Shown piece by piece: positions 23,673-33,800 of a stretch of 47,690 bases of DNA. The translations under genes were made by a program, and so were the position numbers. Position 1 is the first letter of the stretch; each line of letters begins with the position of its first letter. Origin of the DNA: Folioceros fuciformis (Eukaryota > Anthocerotophyta > Anthocerotopsida > Anthocerotales); assembly GCA_049999805.1 (NCBI GenBank), contig JBNGIO010006005.1:1-47690 (forward strand), in the 5' to 3' direction. The notes beneath the pieces were generated by a model that saw nothing but the letters and a program-made list of their open reading frames with translations, made no database searches and was not told the origin of the DNA.

Positions 23673-24545
23673 ATCAAGCAAGCAAGCAAGCGAGCACGCA
23701 TGAGATACCGGATAAAGAATAGAAACGGCAGGATATGCATACCGGACTAACTAACTGGCTATTACTTAAAAAAGAAAGGAGAAGAGGCATCGCAAGTGGA
23801 GTAGGGGAGTAATGTAATGCAATCAAGGTCGTGGTGTGGCTGGTTTACGTGAGGACGCAAACTTGAAATGTGCGTGGCGGGATATGCATGTGTGAAGGAG
23901 GGAGGGAGGGAGGGTTAAGAGGGGCTTGGTTGCTTCCGTTCCAGCCACCCACGAGACTGGGCCTTCTCCTGTTCCCTTAATAAAAATTTGAGCTTACGTG
24001 CGCTGCATACCTGCAATACCATATCCCGGTGGGGCCGCGGGGCCGTGGGGCCGTGGGATCTTTCTGTACAGAGAGTGTGAAGCCGCGACCCGAGACCCGC
24101 TCCCCGCATGCCATGCCAATTATATTAGTACTATTGTAATAGTGCGATCATTATATGATGCCACAAAGGGATGGGTAAAATGGCCTAATACAGTCTGAAA
24201 AGGCAAAGGGCAGGGCAGGGCAGGGCCTGCCGCAGATGCGCCACCGCCACGGCATCCCTTCCCGGCCCGGGCCCGGGCCCGGGCCCGGCCACGGCCCCGG
24301 GATATACGGAGACGGGAAAAAAAGGAGTCAGGACCAGGCGGAGGACAAGGACCAGGAGCCACAGTGTACCATGCCTGCCAAACTTCCATCCCCCTAAATT
24401 GAAATAGAGATTAAGCAGGAGAGGGAGATGGGCACCGACCGACAGCAGTGCGACAATTGGGCCAGATGCTGCTCTGAGGCACACTGGCGCTGGGCCAGCA
24501 TGATGATGAGTGTGGAGAAGAGGCAGCAAATGGGAGAGGTCTCCG

Positions 24546-24700
24546 AGAGGGAGAGGGAGAGGGAGAGGGAGAGGGAGAGGGAGAGGGTGAAGGCCAGGCC
24601 AGGGGGTCCAGGGGGTCCAGGGGACTCCAGGGGACTCCAGGGGACTCCAGGGGCCTCCAGGGGCCTCCAGGGGGGCCTCCAGGGGGCCTCCAGGAGCCTC
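24546..24700. repeat. Compound minisatellite: (GAGAGG)n and 11-bp GGGGACTCCAG units
   Basis: A GAGAGG hexamer run (about 24546-24587) passes into imperfect 11-12-bp units of the GGGGACTCCAG/GGGGCCTCCAG type up to about 24700. A (CTG)n run lies further on at about 24848-24872. Open frames through this tract are repeat artefacts. Confidence 0.8.
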
Positions 24701-26160
24701 AGAAGCCAGGGGGCCCAGGAGCCAGGGAGCCGGGAGCCGGGAGCCGGGGGGATTCCGAATCTCTTCACAAGGCCCCCCGCTCTTGGCGGATATATCAGTC
24801 CTAACTGGATGGGGCCTTGTAAATTCTTCTGCCGCTCTTCATCCTCCTGCTGCTGCTGCTGCTGCTGCTGCTGGCTGCTCCTCCTGTTACCAGCCAGGGC
24901 CCCAGTTGCGTTCCCCATCCCATTTCGCTGGGAGTCCGGACTCAGGGGTCCCCATTCCCCGAGTCCCACGGCCTAGAATCCACTCGTTGACCGAACTGTT
25001 GGTTTTTTTTGGTCCCTCCCCAGATCCCTAATCCCAAATCCCTAATCCCCACAAGGACCACAAGGAATGGAATGGAATGTAAGGGAATGCGATGCATGCA
25101 TGCATGTCCATACGCAAACACAGCACACACTGTGTGTGGGGCGCGCGCGCGGGCACAGCAATCCTGGACTCCCCTCCCCCACTTACCAAAATTCTTGACT
25201 TTCCAAGCAGGCCGCGAAGAAGCATCTTTCAAGGGAATGACGCACTTGTGAGCAACGCAGTGTCTGTGTCCGTGTCTTTGACTCTGTCCCTCCATGTCCC
25301 CGAATTTTGTGCCCAACAAAGTCGTGACAATGCTTGGTTGTTGAGCTCAGGGAGACGGGTACAAAAATGAGAATAAGGCGGACACTCCCTCCGCTTCTTG
25401 CATGTCAATGATATGTATGTTTGTGGGCAGTTTTGCACAATGTCGGATAACATAAAGATAACATAACATAACATAACATAACAGGGCCGGGCCGGGCCGG
25501 ACCGGACCGAGCCTCATCGCATGGCATGATTGAGCAAAGAAAGTTGCTTTTCACAAGAATATTCTATTACTTCATTTTTGGGACACGAGATATTGTGGCC
25601 TCCCAAGATTTAATAAAGGAGAGAATCCTTTCTTTTCAAACCATCATGTATGCATGTCAACAACATATTCCTGGAACAGACTAAGTTGTTAACCAAGTAA
25701 TAAAAATAAAATATAAAAAAGGTCTGCGGTTTGTGGTATAAGGTTTGTGATGGAATGATTTAATCCTTGTGCGTGAAAATGCGTGCTCCTGGTAGTTGGT
25801 GTAATATGTGCTGCGATGATGTGGCACATGGCTCCATTGTGTGAAATTGCTGACGTGATGAGTAGAGAGGGTGGAAGGGGGAGCCTGTGGGGCTGGAAGC
25901 CCAAGTGAACCAAGGAAGGTCCTTACTTATACACGTGTGTGGGCTGTTTTACGAGAGGCGCAGTGGAGTAACAAGAGCAGACAGGCAACGGGCCGAAGCC
26001 TCTCAAGGCTCAAGGCTCAAGGCCTGGCTACGTGTAGAGTGTGCAAGCAGGCGTCGGCGGGCTTCCAGGAGGAGCTTTGTCCCGTTCTTACGGGACCGGG
26101 TCCGAGCCCAAAGTCCGCTTTGGCTTTGCTTCGGGGCAATAGCGGACCAGGTCAGGTGTG

Positions 26161-26197
26161 CTGTGCAGTGCAGTGCAGTGCAGTGCAGTGCAGTGAT
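26161..26197. repeat. (CAGTG)n pentanucleotide tract
   Basis: About six to seven perfect CAGTG units. It is one of several pentanucleotide tracts in the block from 21 to 27 kb. Confidence 0.85.
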
Positions 26198-26821
26198 GTG
26201 CATTGCAGCGAGAGAAGAGAGCTTCCGGGAACCGCGTGCCGGTGGCCGGGAGGATATTCATATTCGTGGGGATGCAGAGTAGAGCAGAGCAGGGCAGGGC
26301 AGATGCGGATGCCGCAGTCCAAGTCGATATTCAATCATTTGGCGGTGTTTGGCGCGACTCCAACATGTGGCAGCCCTGGCCCAGGCTCCAGGCGTTCAGG
26401 CCTGCAGGTCCAGGCTGCACAGGGTTTAGGGTTTACGTTCTTTTCACACTCTGGACATTCCATCTCCAAGTGTCCATGGAGTAGGGCAGGCCACAGCGGA
26501 GCGGGGGTTAGGGACTGGGATGGCGATAGAGAGCAGAGGCAGAGGCAGAGATTCGGGGGCAAGGCAAATCGCTGTCTGTCGGCTCAGCTCGGCTAGCTTG
26601 TGGTCCGTGGTAAACTTGACAATCAACACTGCAAGCTCAACTGGCACTTGGCACTTAGGGCTCGGTCCTGAGTTCAAGCCCCGCTGGACAAAAGCTTCGG
26701 CATTGCCGTCACCGTCGGCGTTGGCGTCGGAGTCGCCGCGGGAAGTGCTTCTCCAGATTTCTTTGCAACTTGCCGGACGCGCGTGTAGAGAATGCATGAT
26801 CAGAGAATGAGCCTTGCCTAG

Positions 26822-26873
26822 CCTGGCCTGGCCTGGCCTTGCCTTGCCTTGCCTTGCCTTGCCTTGCCTTGCC
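26822..26873. repeat. (CCTTG/CCTGG)n pentanucleotide tract
   Basis: About ten pentamers, the first ones CCTGG and the rest CCTTG. It is the reverse-complement family of the AAGGC pentamers near 21140. Confidence 0.85.
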
Positions 26874-29223
26874 TCCGATGTTAGCGGCCAAGTGGCGCCA
26901 TTATTTGGACAGTCGTAGTTGCAGTCAGCACTTCAGGTTTTACGTTTTGGGGTCACGGCTGCCGTGAATTTAGCCGGCGTTTAGATTTTGTGTAACCGTA
27001 GGGGCTGGCGGCACCACTTCTTTGGCTTGCACTCAGGCCAGGCCGGAGCCCTTACAACTACACTACACTAGACCTAGACAACTCAGTCAATCGATCACTG
27101 TGCCTGCAGCAGCCCGCTGCCGTGAGCGTTACTTAAGCCACGAATGATCCCGACCTGACGCTTCGTGGCGCCTAATCCATCATTAGCAGCTCCAGTTCAA
27201 GCTGCAGCCACAGCCGCAGCCACAGCCGCAGCCCGCGCCATAGCTGTCTTCAGCTGTCTTGGTACACACTAAGATGGCTAATTGGTGATCACACGTTACG
27301 TATCATGTAACGCTCACTGTTCACAGCCCCGCTGTAGCCTCGCTGTTGTTGGCGGGAGGAGTCGTGACTCCTGACCACTACACTAGTGCCGCAGTTGGAG
27401 TGGCAGTTGCTGCCTGGACGCTATCCCAACACCGTGTCTTCCGTTGCACGCCCCCTCCAGGGTTTCCAGGCCCATATTCCCTATTCGTTGGGCCTGTGTT
27501 ATCGGAAGTTCCGGATCCCGATCCCCGATCCTCGATCCCGTTCCCTTCCCAGTTTCCCGCCCTCCAACTTGCGCAAGTTGCGAGTTGCAACTTGCCTCCA
27601 CCGGCCCCCACACCCACAGGGACATGAGGCCCCCATTCTTGTCGTAATCTACCACCACCCCGGTTTTTGTCTACTTGTGCACGCACGGCCTCAGCGAGGG
27701 GGCCTGGCCGCCCAAGGCCATGGGGAATGGAAGGAGGCCGGAAGGGCCTGGGCCCTGGGTTCTGGGTCCTGGGACTCTTGCGAATCCTGGCTCCTTGCTC
27801 TCCACCACGTAACTTGGCGCCAACCGCAACCCCAAGGCCAGCAGATCTCGCAAACCTGTCCTGCTCCTGGCATGCCATACCATGTGCAGCACAGCGTCAA
27901 TATACCAGGGTGCATACATATATGTTACATGCAAGTGTGTGTCCCGTACACTGTCAAATGTCACCATGCCGTATGTACCCGCTACTCATGTCAGGTGCAC
28001 ATGTTAATTTGCTAGACCTAGGCTCGGGCTTGGCCTTCAGGCTCAAGTTCAGGATTTGTCCTTCGGGGTTGGGGCTGCCATCACTTCTGGTTCTAGCAGC
28101 TTCCAAGGAAGAGCAAGGAAGCCCGGCAGGGTGTTTCATTCGGAACTGTACGGCCGCCTAGAATGTACATATCTGTACCCGTATCCAATCCCAGGCTGGC
28201 TGGCCGGTTGCCTGCCTGCCTACGACGCTATGCATAATGCTTCCCTGCAAGCACAACTCCACAGCTATTGCATCCGTGCCGGTGCGCCTGCGGCTGCGAC
28301 TGACGATGACTTGGTGAGCTGCTCTTGCAGATATCGATTCACTACCCCACCAGGCTACCTGCCAACAGCCAGCTACTGTATGTATGCATGTGTAGCTGTA
28401 CACGCCCTAGGGCAGTAGCCAGCGCCACCGAATCCCCCTTCTCCACGCTTCTCTCTTTTCACTCGCTAATGAGCATCCCAGCTCATTCACAACAACTAAT
28501 GCACATAGCTGGCCATGAAAGCACTCACTCTCACACACACAGCTCAGCCCCAGATTCATCTCATCACTTTCACTTTCCGCTGTGTTGCCTACTAGTCAAC
28601 GAAGCATAAAACAGAAGCAGACACGGAATCTCACACCCGGGGCCAGAGCCAGACCCAGAGCCAGAAGCAGAAGCGGAAGCAGAAGAAGCCGCAGCCGCAG
28701 CCACAGCCGCCCACGCAGCCTTCCGCTCCACTTCACACTGCGCCACCTCTCGAACAACCCTCGGAAAAGGCAAAAAGCAGGCACCACACGGCCGGCAAGT
28801 GTGAACGCCTGCCTGCTCTTTATCAGACCTGAGACTCCACCGACACACAGTGCACAGGAGAGAGAGAGATAGGGGGCGCACCGGCGCCGCAGCGCCAGAC
28901 AAACTCCAACTCCACTTCCACTTCCATTCTAGCGGCCAGCAGCAGGCTCTCATCGTGGTCGTGGTCCTGGTCGTGCCACAAACACGCAGCCTTCACGTTC
29001 CCCGTTATTGCTTTTCCAACGTTCCGCTCCTCGTGGACACAACTCGAACCGCACGCCGTAGCCGAGGAAAGCAAAGGCGATAGGGCAAGCGCCTTCTCCA
29101 CACATAGCTTCTCACTGTATGTACGTACCACTCCACCTGCAGGCTCCGTTAGCTGGTCATCGCTCTTCCTTCCCATTCTCACTTTCTCTCCACCACTACA
29201 TAGCAGTGAAATTGCACATAGTG

Positions 29224-29430
29224 TGTTAAAAACAGTGAGTACCAAGATCAATCTATGTTTCAGCACACTTACATTGATAGCATGTACATACATATATAGC
29301 CTTCAAACATGACAATACCTCGGTGTGGATAAACAATATCCCAAACATGGTATTATCTTATATATCCTGGGATATACTTACAACATTCTAGTCTAGATGT
29401 GTTGTTACAAAACCCTATGGATTTCTAACA
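29224..29430 (-). repeat. 3' LTR of the copia-type element
   Basis: It is 207 bp, on the minus strand starting TGTTAGAAATCC and ending TTTTTAACA. It contains a TATATA-type segment near 29290-29300. It aligns along its whole length with 30671-30873. Confidence 0.85.
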
Positions 29431-29757
29431 CTCTCACTCAACACATCGACCATCTAATTTATAAATCTTACTTAATTAACCCTAACATCTTGCATATGCT
29501 TTTCTAAGGCTAGACCTTTGGTAAGAACATCAGCCGGCATGTTCTCTGTAGGACAATAAGCTAATTCTATTTCTGTTGAGGTTGCAGACTCACTTGATTG
29601 GCTTGAGAGGATTTCTCCTTCTTCGACTCGTCTGCCAACCTGGTTCTACATTCTTTGGCGTGATAATTTGGCTTCCTGCAATAATAGCAAACCAAGATCC
29701 TTTGGTCGTACGGCTCATACCATCCTTCTTCTTCTCGTCTATAGACTTGGATTGTCT

Positions 29758-30381
29758 TTAGACTTGAACTTTGCCTTTCTTGGTGAAAAGGACGGCGTCA
29801 TTAGTCTTCTCTTTCTTGTTTAAAAACTCCAATTCTTCCTGCAAAAGCAATCCGACCACCTCATCCAAGGACGGCGGTTTGTGGCTTGATTGCATCGCGA
29901 CCGTTGTCCTAAAGGCCGACACAAATGGCTTGTAGGTTGGTGGTAAGCTACACAACAACACCACAAGGATTCTTTCCTCGGTTGCCTTCATCTGGTCCAC
30001 TAAGGTCTTTAACTTGTTGACATGTTGCTGAATGGTGTCGTGTGCGGCCATAGTGAAGTTTGCAAGTTGTTGTTCCAACAACATCGAACTTACCATATTT
30101 TTCTTTTCGTATGTATTATAAAGTGTGATCCACGCTTCTTGTGACGTTGCGCATTCGCTCAATTGAGAGAGAACGTCACCTGAGACATTCAACAAGATTG
30201 TTGCCACAGCTCGTCCATCTTTGTCGAGGCCTTTCTCTGTGGGTGCCACATCGAGACCCTCATCAGCAAACTTCCGTACTCCCTCTTTGATAAGAAGCAT
30301 CTTCATCTTCAGCTTCCATGAGGTGAAGTTTTTCCCTCCAAACTTCTCCACCACATGAGTTTCGAGAAGACGTGTCTCCAT
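29758..30381 (-). CDS. Truncated copia-type gag (UBN2 family)
   Basis: A 207-residue frame that begins METRLLETHVVEKFGGKNF and includes WKLKMKMLLIKEG, AWITLYNTYEKK and LLCSLPPTYKPFVSAFR, which are hallmarks of the plant copia gag (DUF4219/UBN2) capsid region. It ends with TAA at 29758. The CCHC zinc-knuckle region lies downstream at about 29650-29690 in another frame, so a frameshift has cut it off. In that knuckle the spacing of the three Cys is kept, but Tyr stands where the canonical His belongs. The protein would pack element RNA into particles; as it stands it lacks the nucleic-acid-binding part. Confidence 0.8.
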   Translation of the reverse strand: METRLLETHVVEKFGGKNFTSWKLKMKMLLIKEGVRKFADEGLDVAPTEKGLDKDGRAVATILLNVSGDVLSQLSECATSQEAWITLYNTYEKKNMVSSMLLEQQLANFTMAAHDTIQQHVNKLKTLVDQMKATEERILVVLLCSLPPTYKPFVSAFRTTVAMQSSHKPPSLDEVVGLLLQEELEFLNKKEKTNDAVLFTKKGKVQV

Positions 30382-30468
30382 GTTCCCGTCCTTTACGGGC
30401 TAACAGAATGACTTTTCGAGAAGATGTGTCTCCATGTTCCCATCCTTTGCGGCCTAACAGGATGACTT
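30361..30468. repeat. 54-bp tandem duplication across the gag start
   Basis: Two copies (30361-30414 and 30415-30468) differ at a few positions. Each contains the gag start codon on the minus strand, so an upstream AUG opens an 11-codon frame (begins METHLLEK, ends at a stop) before the real gag start. Confidence 0.75.
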
Positions 30469-30589
30469 CCCTACACGAACGTCAAGCTTCACCTACTTGC
30501 ACAAGGTCTTACAACAGACACATAGTTTGCATGGGCTTGTACACAACACAAAGGGAGCAAAGATACTCCTACACAAGTCAATGCAGGCA

Positions 30590-30638
30590 GCTCCTTGGTT
30601 TACACAAGTCAATGCAAGCGGCTCCTAAACCAAGGAGC
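30590..30638 (-). promoter_or_regulatory. 12-bp perfect hairpin in the element's 5' leader
   Basis: GCTCCTTGGTTT (30590-30601) and its exact reverse complement AAACCAAGGAGC (30627-30638) flank a 25-nt loop. It lies 20 bp inside the primer-binding site. Such leader hairpins serve packaging or dimerisation in other retroelements; here that is inference. Confidence 0.55.
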
Positions 30639-30658
30639 TTGGTGGGACTAAAATATGG

Positions 30659-30670
30659 GCTCTGATACAA
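30659..30670 (-). promoter_or_regulatory. Primer-binding site (initiator tRNA-Met type)
   Basis: The minus strand reads TTGTATCAGAGC immediately inside the 5' LTR. The plant copia consensus is TGGTATCAGAGC, one mismatch. Confidence 0.75.
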
Positions 30671-30876
30671 TGTTAAAAATAGTGAGTACCAAGATCAATC
30701 TATGTTTCAACACACTTAGATTGATAGCATGTACATACATGTATAGCCTTCAAACATGACAATACCTCGGTATGGATAAACGATATCCCGAACATGGTAT
30801 TATCCAATATATCCTGGGATATACATAGAGCATTCTAGTCTAGATGTGTTGTTACAAAACCTTATGGATTTCTATT
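30671..30876 (-). repeat. 5' LTR of the copia-type element
   Basis: Direct repeat of 29224-29430. The end away from gag has ATTATCC where the other copy has AACA, so the terminal TGTT is lost and the exact border is uncertain. Confidence 0.8.
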
Positions 30877-33800
30877 ATCCAATTTCAGCATCAGGTCTTC
30901 AACTCCAACACTACTGCATCACGCCCTGGAATCAAATGCACGAGTGTATAGATGTGTACAATGACCAGATGCTCGGACAACACCTCACTCATCCCCCACC
31001 GCTACTCTGCCCTGCACTGTAGCAACCCTGATCAAGCCTGATGAGCCAGCTTTACACTGGGATGGGATTCGGAACAAGCTTGTAAGCCTCTTCAGTCTCA
31101 CTTACCCTCACTCTCTAAAAAAACAATCCAAACAAAAACCAAATAAAGGTACACACATCCATTACATAACATTCATTCCACTCCCTGGCTGCGGGCCCGG
31201 AGGCTGAGGGGCCGATCCGGACCCAGCCCGGCCAGCCAATCCCTTAATCCGGCAACCGGGCAATCGTCATCGCACGCGAGAATGGGTCGCTACACCCGAG
31301 ACCTCCTGCCATTCGGATCCTCATCAGATCTGCCTGCCTTCTGTTTTGCGCGCATTTATGGACCAACAAACCTATCATTGCTCATATCATTAATCAACTC
31401 CTCACACCCGCTCCCTGCCTTCGCCTCCGCCTCTCCTTCTCCCTCTCTGCCTCGCCTCGCCTCCAAAACTCCATCCACCCCATCACACCCAACAACCAGC
31501 AACCAGAAGGACAAGCAGAAATCAGCAAAAGGAAAACGAAACTTCCAAGCCCACCACTCCTTCCACATTTGCCCGCGACCCAAACCACATACCGCACCTG
31601 TAAGGCTCGGCTCAAGGTCGGCATTTCCCGTTTGGATGTGGAGATCGGGAAATCGAGAAATCAGGCAATCGGGATGACGTGAAGCTCTAGCCAAACCTTT
31701 GCCCTTCGACTCCTGCCTGCCAGCAGCCAGACACTGGAGTGCACAAGTGGGGCACTGGAGTAGCCATCTACCAACTTTCATTATCCTCTCACCCACCGGC
31801 TGAACGCTGCCTGTGGCATATGGTGCAGCACTAGAGCGATCAGCATCGCAATCGCCATCCCACAAGTGGAAGCAACTCCACTCACCAAGTCACCAAGATG
31901 CCAAGATGCCACTATCAAACAAGCCCCTGGCAGGCCAGCTTCCACCTTTCTTACTGCGCTTCCGTCCACATCCGTACATGGACCCGCGGGCCCGCCCGCC
32001 TTCATGGACGTGTCTCCGACGCACCCATCACTCCCTTCGCTCTTACGCAACCACCATGCTGTCTCCCTTCGAACCACCCAGCTGAGCTCGCATTTACATA
32101 TCTATCTGCATTCCATACATACACCCTCCGGGGTAGCTGCCTCATGCTATGCTAGCCATCGTTACCATCGCTACCCATTGTTGCTACACGGAGTGTGGAT
32201 CCGGCTCGGAATCGGGATCCGAATCCCTGTCCCGGCCCCAGCCCCGGCCCCGCCGGGGGGATGTTTATGAATAGTATGTGGATAGATAGCATCCAGGGCT
32301 CAGGGGAATGGACAGCCAACGCCACACCACCTTCAGCATTTATTGCGCTCATCGGCTTGCACAACACTCAAGACTCAGTGTCATCAAACCAAAAGCCAAA
32401 AGGGGGCAGCCCGCATCCCTCATCCCCAATCCCCCATCCCGCAGCCGTGTCCATATCACTCAACTCCATCTCATTCATGCAACTCTGTTTGCCCACATCA
32501 AGGCAGTGGAGAAGCCAGCCCATCCCTTTACTCCAGCTTTTGCAGGGGCTGCAAGTGCGCGGCATCATTGGCCACCCCACGGCTCGCAATAATAGCAACG
32601 GATCACTGCAGCTGCAGCCTGCCCCAGGGCCCAGCCCAGGCACACACACAGGCAGGGATCAAGACCAAAACCAATGCTGCTCTGCAACACGGCGGCAACC
32701 AGATTCTCCAGCCAGCCACGGAATTTGAAGCTGGAACTGCTGAGCCTTCATGGCAACGTCTGGGAGGCAAAGCGTATCGTAATGTATGGATTGCATGCCC
32801 ACCTTCCCTCACAGGCTCACAAGTCACCAACCACTTCCTCTCTACATTTACATGTCTGTACACATACATATGCATGTGCGCACACATGTGGTACAGTACT
32901 GCAGGCTGCATACCAAAGGAAGGGCCAACTCAGAATCCGCTACACCGATCCATGTCCATCGGAATCCCCACACGTATTATGCATGCGCATTTATGCACAT
33001 ACGGCCCTGCAGCTGGTGTAATTAATTTAAGCGTTGCGAAGAAAGGGCCAGGCAGGAGGGCGAGAAAGGGAATATGCTGTTCCAGCCCAGGTTTCCAGCA
33101 GCTGCAGCACTATGTACATACATATGTACATACCAGCAGCAGATTGGCAGGCGGACTCGTGGCAAGCCCTGCACAGGATCAGGATCCAGACCAGGACCAT
33201 GTACGGCGTGTCAATCACACGCTTGTAAAGAGATATGTGCGCTAGCATGTATGCAACGCTTTTAGCCTCCTTCCAGCTTCCCACGCTTGCAAGCTTTGTA
33301 TGCTTCACCTGCCCCAGCTTCACGAATCACGATTCTCCACAAAGCTGTAGCATTAGCCTGCCCTGCGCCCTGTCACTCATCAGCTTCTGCCAACTTTGTA
33401 GTCTTCGTCATGCCACGCCACGCACAGCAAAGCCCGTTTCTGCTCTTCTCTGCTCTGCCCTGCTCTGCTCTGTCCTGCCCTGCTCTGCTCTGCCCTGCTC
33501 TGCTCTGCTGCCTACACCCCACCCCATGCCCATATCTTTCTCACACACCCATCCTCGACCCTCGCCCACACCACATTTTTCGCAGATACCACCCATTCCA
33601 TTATTTTAAGCCTGGCCCCTTCCCCCTTTCCGACCTTTCCAAAGCACCTATCTAACTTGAAAGCGGAAAGGCTGCTGGGAAGCCCGCCCCGAGGCCCCCG
33701 TCTGACGACGGCTCGCTGGTCGGTGTTCCGGCCCCCATGCCTGCCCTTGCCCTTGCCCCCTGCCCTGCCCTGCCCTGCACTCCGCCTTTCGCCATTTGTT

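Larger units (their letters stand above)
22640..29223. other. Gene-poor low-complexity block
   Basis: No exon with plausible domains or splice structure is seen on either strand. Repeats listed separately account for several parts: AACAT pentamers at about 25445-25480, CAGTG pentamers at 26164-26197, CCTTG pentamers at about 26825-26872, plus CAG/GCC-rich patches at 27205-27235 and 28630-28715. A double telobox-like TTTAGGG motif occurs at about 26422-26437. Confidence 0.5.
29224..30876 (-). mobile_element. Compact gag-only Ty1/copia-type LTR retroelement (TR-GAG-like)
   Basis: Two LTRs of about 206 bp (29224-29430 and 30671 to about 30876) in direct orientation flank 1.24 kb. On the minus strand the intact LTR begins TGTTAG and ends TTAACA. 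Directly inside the 5' LTR the minus strand reads TTGTATCAGAGCCC, one base from the initiator-Met tRNA primer site TGGTATCAGAGC. Directly before the 3' LTR it reads GTTGAGTGAGAG, a purine-rich tract typical of copia elements. Only a gag gene lies inside; protease, integrase and reverse transcriptase are absent. The LTRs differ at about a dozen positions, and the outer end of the 5' LTR has lost its TGTT end. No target-site duplication is visible, so it is old or its ends are damaged. It must have relied on enzymes of other elements. Confidence 0.85.

Noticed and set aside
24428-24976. 182-codon frame with Arg-Glu and Gly-Pro runs
   Set aside because: Entirely produced by the GAGAGG and GGGGACTCCAG repeats; the opposite strand is equally open.
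26594-26680. Pol III A-box and B-box-like motifs (TAGCTTGTGG and GTTCAAGCC)
   Set aside because: The T-arm cannot be paired properly and A-B spacing is too wide for a tRNA; a SINE remnant is possible but unsupported.
32343-33245. 300-codon plus-strand frame
   Set aside because: All six frames are fairly open here because of C-rich sequence; no conserved motif, His/Cys/Ser composition atypical for a protein.
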